From assembly GCF_034931005.1 (NCBI RefSeq), contig NZ_JAYGIN010000001.1:124001-188000 (forward strand): a DNA stretch of 64,000 nucleotides, written 5' to 3'. This stretch comes from Arcicella sp034931005. GTDB lineage: Bacteria > Bacteroidota > Bacteroidia > Cytophagales > Spirosomataceae. Made by a program: the position numbers and the translations under genes. Shown piece after piece: positions 48,805 to 58,989 of the stretch (its first letter is position 1; every line of letters begins with the position of its first letter). The notes beneath the pieces were generated by a model. It saw nothing but the letters and a program-made list of their open reading frames with translations, had not been told where the DNA came from and did no database searches.

Positions 48805-50145
48805 ATGAACTCATATTTCAACTTTAAATATAGCCGACAGTTTTTAGGGATTTTCATGGTTTTTATGGGAAGTCCTCTAATTTTCTTTTTCAAAGAAATT
48901 GCTGGTTTTGGTGGTGCATCAACATTCACAATTGGTAGTTTAGTCCTTGGGATGATATTAATGATTTCTCCTGACGATATTTTCAAAAAATTCTACAAGC
49001 CAAATCTGCCTCTTTTTCGGCTTGCATCGGTTTTTATAGCCGTTGCTCTCATCAATTTCTTTTTTGCAAATCCGTTCTATGGTTATGCGGCAAACAGATA
49101 CGTTTTTATCCGTGATTTGGGGAATTATATGTTCATTTTTACCTTTTTCTTTTTACTTCTTGGGGTTTCAAATGACATAAAAGATTATGTTTTACCGATT
49201 GTAGTGTTCCTAACTTTTCTTGGAAGTGTTTGTTTGATTTACTCTATGGCTACCAATCCGTATTTTGTGATTGGTCAGAGGGCTTCAGTTGTTTTTGGAG
49301 ATGGTTCAACAACAGCCAGTGGAAATCCACACGTATATGCTCGAAATGCTTTTGGAGGTGTATTTGCCTCCTATTTGATGCTAAGAAACAAAAACCTCTT
49401 ATGGAAAATGTTTTCCTTAGCCAACATGGTATTATCAATCATTGTGTTGGTTTTGACACAAGCAAGGTCAATTTTATTAGCATTCTTTTTTACCGTTGCT
49501 ATTTTTTGTTACTATAACGTATCACGAGAAACCGTTAAAAAAGTATTTGTAGGTATTTTTAAACCACAAAATATCTTTCTTATTGTCCTTTTATTTGCAG
49601 GATTTTCTTATTTTGTAAGTACACAAGCAAACTTGGTTTCTATTATTACGATGTACTATGATGCCGTTACAATAACCTTCACAAGAGCTATTTTAACTGC
49701 AACAGGCATGGCGGAAGATACTAAAAATATTGATTACTCAGCTATGGGACGAGTAAACAGCTTTGCCACATTTAAAAAAATATTCTTTGAAACACCCTGG
49801 CAATTGATACTTGGAAAAGGCTATCGTTTTTTATACATGGATATTCCATTATTAGAAACTTGGATTGACTGTGGCATTGTTGCATTTATTAGTTTTTCAT
49901 TAATGAACTTGGTCATTTTTAAGGAGGCGTTGCGAGCAATAAAAGAAGGAACAAATCCATTAACTACCTTTTTAGGGTATTTCTATATGTGTTATTTCGT
50001 TGGACTTTTCACAGGAGGTGAACCCTATGGAACGCCATATTGGTTTATTTTTTGCGTAATGATTCGTTTTTTAGGCATCAAATACATTCAAAGAAATACA
50101 CAATTTCTAAAAAAATACATCCCGCAGACTTCACCAGTAATGTAA
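48805..50145 (+). CDS. O-antigen ligase/polymerase (Wzy/WaaL-like) membrane protein
   Basis: A 446-residue membrane protein with about eleven helices and a large periplasmic loop near residues 290-345. The loop and following segment (AMGRVNSFATFKKIFFETPWQLILGKG) resemble the O-antigen ligase (PF04932) domain, which joins polysaccharide to lipid A core or polymerises repeat units. Which of the two reactions applies cannot be decided from sequence. The next gene starts nine bases downstream. Confidence 0.85.
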   Translation: MNSYFNFKYSRQFLGIFMVFMGSPLIFFFKEIAGFGGASTFTIGSLVLGMILMISPDDIFKKFYKPNLPLFRLASVFIAVALINFFFANPFYGYAANRYVFIRDLGNYMFIFTFFFLLLGVSNDIKDYVLPIVVFLTFLGSVCLIYSMATNPYFVIGQRASVVFGDGSTTASGNPHVYARNAFGGVFASYLMLRNKNLLWKMFSLANMVLSIIVLVLTQARSILLAFFFTVAIFCYYNVSRETVKKVFVGIFKPQNIFLIVLLFAGFSYFVSTQANLVSIITMYYDAVTITFTRAILTATGMAEDTKNIDYSAMGRVNSFATFKKIFFETPWQLILGKGYRFLYMDIPLLETWIDCGIVAFISFSLMNLVIFKEALRAIKEGTNPLTTFLGYFYMCYFVGLFTGGEPYGTPYWFIFCVMIRFLGIKYIQRNTQFLKKYIPQTSPVM

Positions 50146-50154
50146 CCCATTTTT

Positions 50155-51300
50155 ATGAAAATTTTAATTGTTCATAATCAACTATGGGCTCATTATAAGG
50201 CTATTATTTTCAATGAATTACAGAAAATAATAGCTCCACAAAAAGACAATGAACTTTTAGTTGTTCAAATTGCTACTATTGAGAAAAGCAGAGTTGATTT
50301 AGGCAGTTTAGACACCTCAATTCATCAATATCCATATCAACTTCTGCATGAAGGAACGCTCGAAGAAGTTGGTCTTTGGCAAAAAATCTCAGGTATTCAT
50401 GGGGCAATTATTAAATTTAAGCCTGATGTTGTAAATCTGACGGGATATTACGATTTGGCATCATGGGCGATACTTTTATATTGCAAATTAAAAGGAATTA
50501 AAACCATTCTTTCTAATGAATCAACGGCTGGCGACCATGCCAGAGATAAATTTAAAGAAACAATAAAGTCATTTATCATCAAGCAATTTGATGGCTATTT
50601 TAATTTTGGTACGCTTTCTAAAAACTACCTTTTGGAATTGGGAGCAAAAGCTTCTAAAATGTTGGTAAATAGAAATTGCGTTGATAATGTTGCACTCAAA
50701 AATATTTACGATAAATACCGACTAAATAGAGAACCCAAACAACAAGTATTAGGAATAGCCTCTCATAATTTCATTTTTGTTGGCAGACTGATTGACTATA
50801 AAAACTTATTTAATTTCTTAGAAGCATTCGCTGAGGCACAGAAACAAATAACCACCGATTGGGGGGTAATTATTTTAGGGGATGGTGAACAGAAAGAAGA
50901 CTTACGGCAATTTGTTCAAACCAAGCAAATTAAATATGTCAGTTTTCAGCGAGGAGTTTCTTGGCAACAAGTACCCGAATATTTAGCTTTAAGTGATGTT
51001 TTGGTACTACCAAGTTATTCAGAACCTTGGGGCTTGGTTGTTAACGAAGCAATGGCTTGCGGAATGCCTGTGTTAGTGTCTGAAAAATGCGGATGTGCCA
51101 TTGATTTGGTCAAAAATGGCGTAAATGGTTATACATTTTCTCCTTATGAAAAAGACGAAATAAAGACCATTTTATTGAAATTCATGAGTCAAACCCAAAA
51201 TTTACAAGAAATGGGTAAAGCTTCACAACAAATTATCCAAGAATATTCTCCTGAAAACGTGGCGAAAGAAATGTACGCAGGATATTTAGCCGTTTTATAA
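50155..51300 (+). CDS. Glycosyltransferase family 4
   Basis: A 381-residue GT-B enzyme. The N-terminal half binds acceptor; the C-terminal nucleotide-sugar site shows NFIFVGRLIDYKNLFNFLEAF and the E-x7-E motif SEPWGLVVNEAMACGMPV. It should transfer a sugar to a growing glycan on the cytoplasmic face. The linkage is unknown. The acyltransferase gene begins three bases after its stop. Confidence 0.92.
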   Translation: MKILIVHNQLWAHYKAIIFNELQKIIAPQKDNELLVVQIATIEKSRVDLGSLDTSIHQYPYQLLHEGTLEEVGLWQKISGIHGAIIKFKPDVVNLTGYYDLASWAILLYCKLKGIKTILSNESTAGDHARDKFKETIKSFIIKQFDGYFNFGTLSKNYLLELGAKASKMLVNRNCVDNVALKNIYDKYRLNREPKQQVLGIASHNFIFVGRLIDYKNLFNFLEAFAEAQKQITTDWGVIILGDGEQKEDLRQFVQTKQIKYVSFQRGVSWQQVPEYLALSDVLVLPSYSEPWGLVVNEAMACGMPVLVSEKCGCAIDLVKNGVNGYTFSPYEKDEIKTILLKFMSQTQNLQEMGKASQQIIQEYSPENVAKEMYAGYLAVL

Positions 51301-51303
51301 TTG

Positions 51304-52347
51304 ATGTCTTCAAAAAAAATCATAAATTCCATTCAGTTTTTAAGAGGTTTGGCAGCTTTAGCGGTGGTAATTCATCATACAGGTGGCTATGTAAAACGTT
51401 ATTACGAACCACATTTACTTTTAGGAGACTATTTTAGTATTGGCTTCGCAGGGGTAGATTTATTCTTTGTAATAAGTGGTTTCATTATTCATTTTACCAG
51501 TAAAAACTACCTCAATAATCCCTCAAAAATAAAAGAGTATTTGAGTAAACGTTTTATCAGAGTTTATCCGATTTACTGGATAATTACAACGCTACTTTTT
51601 ACATTGGGTTGGTTGATTACCAATGTCTTACACAAAAATGTCTTTAGTATCGGTTATCCGCACACATTCATTGCGTATCTACAAACTTATTTGTTATTTC
51701 CCTTGCATTTTGCTATAAATCCAGTTACTTGGACATTGAGCTATGAGATTTTCTTCTATGTTATTTTTGCTCTGTTAATCGTCTCTAAAAGACTCATTAT
51801 CATACCATTATTAATCTTATTGGGTTCTTTTTATAATATATTTATCAGTCAATCAGGTAGTGAATTAACCTATTTCAATTTTATTTTTAGTGGCTATAAT
51901 TTTGAATTTGCTTTAGGCTGTTTAATTTTTCAGTTTTATGAAAAAATACAACTTTCTAAGGCTTTGTCCTTAATTTTGCTTAGCGTTGCCATCTTTATAA
52001 TCATTTATTTTGGGTACGACGTAAGCGATGTTGATTCATTTCAAAGAGTGTTAACTTTTGGTTTACCTTCTGGTTTAATATTACTGACACTACTCAATTT
52101 AGAAAAAAATGGCTTTATTTCATTTCCAAAGCTATTTTTAACACTTGGAGATTCTTCGTATGCACTTTATTTGATACATTTTCCGATGATGCTTTTAATG
52201 AATAAAATACCTCAAATGTTAGGTTATCAATTCACCGCAATTCAGGAAATAAATTATAGTTACTTTATCATTATTTCAATCGTCATTACCAGCATTTTCG
52301 TGCATAAATGGATTGAAAAACCAATTGCAAAGTTTATTTTAAAATGA
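51304..52347 (+). CDS. Acyltransferase family 3 (OafA/YrhL-like) membrane protein
   Basis: A 347-residue integral membrane protein with ten or so helices. The family start SIQFLRGLAALAVVIHHTGG (catalytic His in RGLAAL...HH), VDLFFVISGFI and FIRVYPIYWI are clear. It O-acetylates sugars of surface polysaccharide. Start is the ATG at 51304; an upstream TTG is less likely. Its last bases overlap the next gene (ATGA at 52344-52347), so the two are translationally coupled. Confidence 0.93.
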   Translation: MSSKKIINSIQFLRGLAALAVVIHHTGGYVKRYYEPHLLLGDYFSIGFAGVDLFFVISGFIIHFTSKNYLNNPSKIKEYLSKRFIRVYPIYWIITTLLFTLGWLITNVLHKNVFSIGYPHTFIAYLQTYLLFPLHFAINPVTWTLSYEIFFYVIFALLIVSKRLIIIPLLILLGSFYNIFISQSGSELTYFNFIFSGYNFEFALGCLIFQFYEKIQLSKALSLILLSVAIFIIIYFGYDVSDVDSFQRVLTFGLPSGLILLTLLNLEKNGFISFPKLFLTLGDSSYALYLIHFPMMLLMNKIPQMLGYQFTAIQEINYSYFIIISIVITSIFVHKWIEKPIAKFILK

Positions 52348-53489
52348 AAATATTAAATATCTGTGGATATTCTTGGGATATTGGTGGCCCACCAAAAATC
52401 ATTTATGACCATGCTGTTGTTCAAATGTCAATGGGTGCAGAAGTAACAATTCTCACACCGATTTCAGAAGGACAAAAGATTTATGCGATTCCAGACGGAG
52501 CGAAAGTAGTCACGTGTAAACGTCATTGGTTGGCTAAATTTTGGGCTGAATTTTCTCCCGAATTATATTCATGGATTAAACACCATGGTAACGAATACGA
52601 CATTATTCATATTCATGGTGTTTGGCATTTTGCAGGAGTTGCACCGTATTTAGCAGGAATTACAACCGCAAAATGTATTACCACGCATGGTTTGCTCGAC
52701 CGTTGGACAATCAGTAAAGGATATTGGAAAAAATATATATTTGGTTTATTGTTTCAGAAAAGTATTCTAAAGAAAACCGAGCTTATTCAAATCAATAATA
52801 CCGATGAACAGGAAGATTTAAAGCGTTTCTTAGGTTATCAACACTCGAATGTTAAGATTATTCCCAATGGAATGAACTTGAGTAATTTTGCAAGATTACC
52901 CCAAAAAGGTATTTTTAGAGAAAAATTCAATTTGCCAACTGACAAGAAAATCATCCTGTTTTTAAGCAGAATTAATCTCAAAAAAGGATTAGATTTGCTT
53001 TTGCCAGCTTTCAAGTCGCTTGCCATTCAGCGAGAAGATTGTTTATTAGTAATGGCTGGTCCAGATGATGGTTACTTGACAGAAACCCAAAACTTTATCC
53101 TTGAAAATGCCCTACAAGACCGCATCAAATTAGTGGGAATGTTAACGGGAGACGATAAATTAGCAGCTTTTGCAGATGCAGACATTTTTGCTTTGCCTTC
53201 TCATTCGGAAGGGTTTTCAATAGCTACGCTCGAAGCCCTCATTTCAGGGATTCCTTCTCTCCTATCTGACCGAGTTGGTTTTGGAGAAGCTATAAAAGAA
53301 ACAAATGCGGCACATTTAGTGACATTGAATCCAGAAAGTATCGTTGCAGGATTAAATAAAATGTTAGATGATGAAGAATATTGTCGGGCAATCGCTAAAA
53401 ATGGAATTGCTTTGGTAAAGGATAGATATGACATTGAACTTGTTGCAAGACAACTTTACAATGAATTCGAGAAAATAGTTAAGAAGTAA
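52344..53489 (+). CDS. Glycosyltransferase family 4
   Basis: A 381-residue GT-B enzyme opening with MKILNICGYSWDIGGPPKII, a typical acceptor-side glycine loop. The donor site is marked by ILFLSRINLKKGLDLLLPAF and the E-x7-E motif SEGFSIATLEALISGIPSL. It overlaps the acyltransferase gene by four bases. It is one of several glycosyltransferases here that together would build one oligosaccharide unit. Confidence 0.92.
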   Translation: MKILNICGYSWDIGGPPKIIYDHAVVQMSMGAEVTILTPISEGQKIYAIPDGAKVVTCKRHWLAKFWAEFSPELYSWIKHHGNEYDIIHIHGVWHFAGVAPYLAGITTAKCITTHGLLDRWTISKGYWKKYIFGLLFQKSILKKTELIQINNTDEQEDLKRFLGYQHSNVKIIPNGMNLSNFARLPQKGIFREKFNLPTDKKIILFLSRINLKKGLDLLLPAFKSLAIQREDCLLVMAGPDDGYLTETQNFILENALQDRIKLVGMLTGDDKLAAFADADIFALPSHSEGFSIATLEALISGIPSLLSDRVGFGEAIKETNAAHLVTLNPESIVAGLNKMLDDEEYCRAIAKNGIALVKDRYDIELVARQLYNEFEKIVKK

Positions 53490-53516
53490 CATTTATAGCC
53501 CAATCAACAATTTATA

Positions 53517-54422
53517 ATGCAAGATATTACAGTCATCATCTTAACATTCAACGAAGAAAAACATATTGAGAGATGTTTGAAATCTTTATTGACATTTACG
53601 GATAAAATTTTCATTGTTGATTCGGGTTCTACGGATAAAACAGTTGCTCTTGCAGAATCATTAGGAGCAAAAGTAACTCAAAATCAATGGATTAACTATG
53701 CAACTCAATTCAATCATGGCATCAAAAATAATCCATATCAAACAAAATGGCTCATGCGAATGGATGCAGATGAGTACGTTCTGCCCGAATTAGCACAAGA
53801 AATTAAGCAAAATCTTCATACAACTCCTTCCGAAATCAGTGGAATGTATATTAAAAGAAGAGTGATGTTTTTCGATAAATGGATTCGTCATGGTTCTTAT
53901 TATCCAATGTGGTTGTTGAGAATTTGGAGAAATGGACAAGGTATTTGCGAAGAAAGCTGGATGGACGAACACATAAAATTGTTTGAAGGAAAAACAATCC
54001 AAATGGAAAACGATTTAGTTGACCATAACCTAAATAATCTCACTTGGTGGACGCAAAAGCATAATCTTTACGCAATTCGTGAAGTCATTGATTTATTGAA
54101 TATCAAGTATAATTTCCGAGATTTTGAAGCTGTTGAACCAAAATTATTTGGTACGCAAGAACAAAGAAAACGGTATTTAAAAGTAAAATATGCTTCAGTT
54201 CCTTTATTTACCAGACCAGTTTTTTACTTTTTTTACCGATATATTTTTAGATTAGGTTTCTTAGACGGCAAACAGGGTTTGATGTGGCATTTCTTACAGG
54301 GCTTTTGGTATAGATTTTTAGTTGATGCGAAAATTTACGAAGTTTATCATCGAGTAGGCAGAGACAAACAAGCTATCAAAGATTTTTTCAAAACAGAATA
54401 TGATAAAGATTTAGAAAAATGA
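53517..54422 (+). CDS. Glycosyltransferase family 2
   Basis: A 301-residue GT-A enzyme with ITVIILTFNEEKHIERCL at the N-terminus, the nucleotide-binding DSGSTDKT and the metal DxD as MDADEYV. The C-terminal half (GSYYPMWLLRIWRNGQG, LDGKQGLMWHFLQGFWYR) matches the WaaE/KdtX-like subgroup of GT2 that adds sugars to LPS core in many bacteria. Overlaps the next gene by four bases. Confidence 0.92.
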   Translation: MQDITVIILTFNEEKHIERCLKSLLTFTDKIFIVDSGSTDKTVALAESLGAKVTQNQWINYATQFNHGIKNNPYQTKWLMRMDADEYVLPELAQEIKQNLHTTPSEISGMYIKRRVMFFDKWIRHGSYYPMWLLRIWRNGQGICEESWMDEHIKLFEGKTIQMENDLVDHNLNNLTWWTQKHNLYAIREVIDLLNIKYNFRDFEAVEPKLFGTQEQRKRYLKVKYASVPLFTRPVFYFFYRYIFRLGFLDGKQGLMWHFLQGFWYRFLVDAKIYEVYHRVGRDKQAIKDFFKTEYDKDLEK

Positions 54423-54973
54423 AAATTGAAACTGATTTATCAAAATTCAATAATAGCTGGTATAATCCAGGTAACAAAGCCAAAATCCTACTCTGGTTTT
54501 TAGTAAATACTTTGATTTTAAATAATTACCTACCCATTCCAGTTTTTATAAAAGTTACTGTTTTAAGATTATTTGGGGCTAAAGTTGGGGATAATGTCAT
54601 GATTAAACCCAAAGTAAACATCAAATATCCTTGGTTTTTAGAAATTGGTAATTACGTTTGGATTGGAGAACAAGTTTGGATAGATAATTTTGTAAAAGTG
54701 GTAATAGAAGACCATGCGTGTATCTCTCAAGGGGCGATGCTACTAACAGGAAACCACAATTATAAAAAAAGTACATTTGATTTAATGCCAGGAGAAATAC
54801 ACTTAGAAAAAGGAACTTGGATTGGTGCAAAATCAGTTGTTTGTGGTGGTGTTAAATGCCATTCTCATGCTGTTTTAGCCGTTAATTCAGTTACATCAAA
54901 AGATTTATTACCTTACAAAATATATCAAGGCAACCCTGCGAAAGAAATCAGAGACCGAGTAATTTCTGAGTAA
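54419..54973 (+). CDS. WcaF-like hexapeptide acetyltransferase
   Basis: A 184-residue left-handed beta-helix O-acetyltransferase. WcaF-type features: LRLFGAKVGDNVMIKPKVNIKYPW, the IGEQVWIDNF coil, the GNHNYKKSTFDLM catalytic histidine region and the final AVNSVTSKDLLPYKIYQGNPAKEIR. It acetylates a sugar of the surface polysaccharide. It is coupled to the GT2 gene through a 4-base overlap. Confidence 0.92.
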   Translation: MKIETDLSKFNNSWYNPGNKAKILLWFLVNTLILNNYLPIPVFIKVTVLRLFGAKVGDNVMIKPKVNIKYPWFLEIGNYVWIGEQVWIDNFVKVVIEDHACISQGAMLLTGNHNYKKSTFDLMPGEIHLEKGTWIGAKSVVCGGVKCHSHAVLAVNSVTSKDLLPYKIYQGNPAKEIRDRVISE

Positions 54974-55090
54974 TACTTTTGGTAATTATTAGTATTCATC
55001 GTAAATTATGATACTTTTCGATTTTAACCTCCCGCATAAAATAGTTTGAATATAAAATTGTAAATTTTCAGCAAACTACCATTCATTTCA

Positions 55091-56260
55091 ATGAGCAACT
55101 TTTTTTTGACTTTGTACAATGACAGACTTTTTCAGATAGTTCTATCTGCAATCGTAGCTTGTACAACCTCTATTACAGCAATTCCTGTAATTATTAAAAT
55201 TTCCCGATTAAAAAACTTGATGGCTGACCCAGGGGAAAGAAGCTCACACATTACGAAAACACCCACTTTAGGCGGAGTAGCAATTTTTGCATCAACTTTA
55301 GTAAGTTATTTTTTGTGGGAAAACCCCGATGAAGGACAACTTATCCATTTATCTATCTCCGCACTTGTTATTTTATTCTTTTTGGGCGTAAAAGACGATA
55401 TTTTAATTTTATCTCCTAAGAAAAAGATGATTGGACAAATTGGTGCTTCGGCTCTAATTGTAATATTTGCAGATTTACGAATAGAAAACTTATTTGGTAT
55501 TTTTGGGATACATGAAATCCCCTATTTAATTAGCTTACCACTTACCGTTTTTATTTTCATTGCCCTCATCAATGCCATTAATTTAATTGATGGAATTGAT
55601 GGTTTAGCTGGCGGAATAGGAATGATTTCGGGAGGTATGTTTGGGCTATGGTTTTACTTAAATGGACACTATGCTTTAGCTTGTTTGGCTTCATCTGTTG
55701 CTGGCTCATTGGTAGGTTTTTTGAGGTTTAATTACTCAAAGACTTCTAAAATATTCATGGGAGATACAGGCTCTTTGATTGTTGGTTTCTTGCTTACGAT
55801 GTTTGCTTTGAAATTTATTCAATTAAATATTGAATACAGATTTAACCCAAATGCTTCATTTTCAGCACCAATACTTGCCATTGTAGTTTTAATTGTTCCA
55901 ATTTTTGATACACTACGAGTATTTATTATTCGATTAAAAGATAAAAAATCTCCGTTTGTTGGCGACAGAAATCACCTGCATCATATCTTAATAGATAGTG
56001 GAATGAGCCATTTTCAAGCATCCGTTATTTTATGGACATTTACATTGATTTCAACAATATTATTCTTAACAATCAGTAAAACTACCGACAACACAACATC
56101 GCTTTATATTCTTTTCTCATTATTTGCCGTTTATATGTGGATTTCTCATATTCTCAAAAAGAACATTGCAAACCGCAAAGAAGAAGCGTTAAAGAATGAC
56201 TCAGAAGCAACTGATAATCAGAATAAAATACCTTCTCAAAAGGAATTAGCCACTTCATAA
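55091..56260 (+). CDS. WecA/TagO-type undecaprenyl-phosphate sugar-1-phosphate transferase
   Basis: A 389-residue membrane enzyme with about ten helices that starts glycan synthesis by loading a HexNAc-1-phosphate on undecaprenyl phosphate. Motifs of the MraY/WecA group are present: DPGERSSHITKTPTLGGVAIF, GVKDDILILSPKKKM, INLIDGIDGLAGG, FMGDTGSLIVGF and GDRNHLHHIL. The C-terminal tail is hydrophilic. It follows the WcaF gene by 117 bases and ends the plus-strand set. Confidence 0.94.
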   Translation: MSNFFLTLYNDRLFQIVLSAIVACTTSITAIPVIIKISRLKNLMADPGERSSHITKTPTLGGVAIFASTLVSYFLWENPDEGQLIHLSISALVILFFLGVKDDILILSPKKKMIGQIGASALIVIFADLRIENLFGIFGIHEIPYLISLPLTVFIFIALINAINLIDGIDGLAGGIGMISGGMFGLWFYLNGHYALACLASSVAGSLVGFLRFNYSKTSKIFMGDTGSLIVGFLLTMFALKFIQLNIEYRFNPNASFSAPILAIVVLIVPIFDTLRVFIIRLKDKKSPFVGDRNHLHHILIDSGMSHFQASVILWTFTLISTILFLTISKTTDNTTSLYILFSLFAVYMWISHILKKNIANRKEEALKNDSEATDNQNKIPSQKELATS

Positions 56261-56342
56261 TTGGTTTTATTAGGTTAGTCGTAAAATCTAAAGCTAACAT
56301 TCCTTTCTATCCATCTTTCAATATTGAAACTGTTTAAAATAC

Positions 56343-56378
56343 AAAAAGCCTCTAAAATTAAATTTTAGAGGCTTTTTT
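56343..56378. terminator. Strong bidirectional terminator
   Basis: AAAAAGCCTCTAAAATT and AATTTTAGAGGCTTTTT form a 17-bp stem with a 1-base loop between convergent genes (WecA-like and the PP2C-like protein). Confidence 0.9.
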
Positions 56379-56392
56379 GTGGATAAATCTTC

Positions 56393-57550
56393 TTAATTTT
56401 TTCCTAATTTTTTAGCACTTTCTCGAATTTTTTGTTCAATTCTTGATAATACTTTCTCACTATTTTTAAGCTTCTCGGCTGCTGCGGTATTGCCGCTACT
56501 CAAAGTACCTTCTAAATCAGCTTTTATTGTCATCCATTTTTCTTTCTGTTGTAGTAGAGCATTATAATTTTGCTCTTCTTTAGCAGGGTCAAACGAAGTG
56601 CTATTTGTAGAAGATTTTGTTGAAAATGAACTTTCTGATGCTTCAGTCTTTTTAGATGATGGCTTGTTTGAACTTGATTTTAAATCATTTTTGGAAGTCG
56701 AACCATTATCTATGATAGAAGGTTTTGTCGTTTCAAAGTCCGATTTCTGTTCTTTAACAGGGGCATTTGTAAAGTCATCTTTTTGTTCTGGAGTTACTAC
56801 GTCGGTTTTTTCAGTCTCAAACTCTTTTGTAATAACTTCATTAGCTTTTGCTAATTCAATGGAGTCTTTATTGATAAAATTAACAGTATCTTCTAAAACA
56901 ACATTGCTTTTACCAAAACCTAACATTTTACCAAAATCCACCTTATTATTTTGTAATAACCAATAAATACCAGCACCCATTGCGAACAACAAGATTGGCA
57001 ATATAAACCAAATAGGTTTAATTTTAGAGGAAGATTTATCTGATTTTTTAGTATCAACTATCGGAGTTGGTGTAATAACTTTTTGGTGATTAATCACCTC
57101 CATTACCACAATATTATGCGTATTTTCTCCCGATAAAGCATTGACATTAGCAATTTTCAAAAGGTTTTGACAACCAACTTCCGATCCATTACTTTCTTGT
57201 AATATTTCATCAATTTCATTATCAGACAAATTTTGACGTAACGAATCGCTACAAATCAATAATTTATCCCCTTCATCTAAACTAAAACTAATGATTTCTA
57301 ATTTGGAAGGACGTGCTAAAAATTGCAATTTTTGACCTTTTCTACTCAAATAACAGTGAGTATCACTAATCCAATTCATCAAAGAAGTATCACCTAACTC
57401 CCAAGAAACTTGAAGTTCATTGTCAGGATTTGCCTCCTTAGCTATTTTGGTACCGAACTGATAAATCTGTAAAATAGAATCTCGTAATGCTCGATAAGTT
57501 GCCTCCGAATCGTTCGGATTGAGGGCATTTTCCAGTGAATTTGTATCCAT
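56393..57550 (-). CDS. Membrane protein with degenerate PP2C-like domain and coiled coil
   Basis: A 385-residue protein in three parts. Residues 1-155 resemble the second half of a PP2C phosphatase (WISDTHCYLSRKGQKLQFL, LDEGDKLLICSDSLRQNLSDNEI, ENTHNIVVMEV), but the N-terminal metal-binding half is missing and CSDG has become CSDS while the late D-N is TH-N, so catalysis is doubtful. A membrane helix follows (about 178-197). The last 170 residues are Ser/Lys/Asp-rich low complexity and a coiled coil (YNALLQQKEKWMTIKADLEG). It may sense or scaffold. It lies between the two polysaccharide gene sets. Confidence 0.75.
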   Translation of the reverse strand: MDTNSLENALNPNDSEATYRALRDSILQIYQFGTKIAKEANPDNELQVSWELGDTSLMNWISDTHCYLSRKGQKLQFLARPSKLEIISFSLDEGDKLLICSDSLRQNLSDNEIDEILQESNGSEVGCQNLLKIANVNALSGENTHNIVVMEVINHQKVITPTPIVDTKKSDKSSSKIKPIWFILPILLFAMGAGIYWLLQNNKVDFGKMLGFGKSNVVLEDTVNFINKDSIELAKANEVITKEFETEKTDVVTPEQKDDFTNAPVKEQKSDFETTKPSIIDNGSTSKNDLKSSSNKPSSKKTEASESSFSTKSSTNSTSFDPAKEEQNYNALLQQKEKWMTIKADLEGTLSSGNTAAAEKLKNSEKVLSRIEQKIRESAKKLGKN

Positions 57551-57718
57551 TTGTAAGGAAAACTGTTTATGCCCAGATAGGCGGTGTCTGGGTGTGTTAT
57601 ATGTTCTACTTTAATGTTTTACAAAAAATATGCCGAATTTTCGACTTAAATCATTTTGTACTATTTTGAGTTAATAAAGGCTTAATTTATAAGACATTAA
57701 CAAAAAATATATTCTAAT

Positions 57719-58966
57719 TTATCCTATTTTCTGATAAATTTGAAAGTTCTCATTAACGTACTTTTGCCAAGAAAACAAGCCCGCTCTTGAAATTGATTTA
57801 GTTTTCAAAGACTCTCTTAAGTCCGTTTTTTGAAATAAATCAATCATGGCTTGTGAAATAGAGTCTCTGTCGGTGGGAGCTAACAAAATTCCAGCATCAC
57901 CGATTACTTCAGGTAAGGAAGTCGTATTTGAAGAAATAACGGGTGTACCGCATTGCATTGCTTCAAGAGGTGGCAAACCAAAACCTTCACAAAACGACAT
58001 ATAAACAAAACCTAAGGCACCAGAATAAAGGGCAGCGAGGTCTTCGTCGGGAACATAACCCGTTACAATAATCTTATCTTTAATGGTTGGAGATACCTTG
58101 ATAGCTTCAAATATTTTATCAAAATCCCAACCTTTAGTTCCAACTAAAACTAATTGCAAATCTTCTATTTTTTCCTGAGTAACTAATTCGGCAAAACTTT
58201 TGATAACGGTATCAATATTTTTTCGAGGTTCAAGCGTCGAAATACTCAGAAAGTACGGTTTTGAAGTCGAAATTGCATACTTTGCAAGCGTATAATTAAT
58301 TACCTCTTGATTGAATACAGGATAAAATAAGGAAGATGAAGCAGCCAATGGAGATACAAAAACTTGTTCTTCTGACATTCCTGTTATTTCCAACAAATCG
58401 ACTTTGGTTGCTTCTGAAACACAAACGGCAAAATTATCTTTTTGTATAGACTTTACAATTTTGTGAACAACATTTTCAGTTTGATTCTCAAAATATTGAG
58501 GGTATTTAATCGGAATTAAATCATGAATTGTAATTAATTTGGAAATTCTTTTCTTCTGCTGAACTTGTTCTGGAATCGGGAAATAAGGAGAATGATAAAT
58601 TGCGGAACTATCTAAAAGCGAATCTTGAAATACCGCATCATGCGAATTCAATTTGTATAATATTCGCTTTATAATTTTTTGAGGAATTGAATTCAAAGAA
58701 AAAATTGAAAGCAAGCTATTCTCAAACTTTGCTTTTGAAACCTGAGATTGATTATTGGCAAATTCAAAGTTTGGAGAAGTAAGATTATCTTCAAAATATC
58801 GTAATGTCGCAGGTAAATCAAGTGTATCTGCATAATAAAGCGTCAGTTCCTCAGAAATTTCTGGCAATAAGATTGCTAAATTTTCTACCACTCTAAATAT
58901 TCCTGTACGGGCTTTGGGATAATAAAATCCTTGCCCCAACAAGGATACATCTAAAATTGCTTTCAT
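57719..58966 (-). CDS. Glycosyltransferase family 4
   Basis: A 415-residue GT-B enzyme. It opens with a YYPKARTGIFRVVENLA segment and carries the donor-site YFLSISTLEPRKNIDTVIKSF and the E-x7-E motif CEGFGLPPLEAMQCGTPVI. The N-terminal part is of the kind seen in mannosyl/rhamnosyl transferases of O-antigen clusters. It is the last gene of a five-gene minus-strand set. Confidence 0.92.
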   Translation of the reverse strand: MKAILDVSLLGQGFYYPKARTGIFRVVENLAILLPEISEELTLYYADTLDLPATLRYFEDNLTSPNFEFANNQSQVSKAKFENSLLSIFSLNSIPQKIIKRILYKLNSHDAVFQDSLLDSSAIYHSPYFPIPEQVQQKKRISKLITIHDLIPIKYPQYFENQTENVVHKIVKSIQKDNFAVCVSEATKVDLLEITGMSEEQVFVSPLAASSSLFYPVFNQEVINYTLAKYAISTSKPYFLSISTLEPRKNIDTVIKSFAELVTQEKIEDLQLVLVGTKGWDFDKIFEAIKVSPTIKDKIIVTGYVPDEDLAALYSGALGFVYMSFCEGFGLPPLEAMQCGTPVISSNTTSLPEVIGDAGILLAPTDRDSISQAMIDLFQKTDLRESLKTKSISRAGLFSWQKYVNENFQIYQKIG

Positions 58967-58989
58967 TAATTATTAAGTTACCTTTTTGC

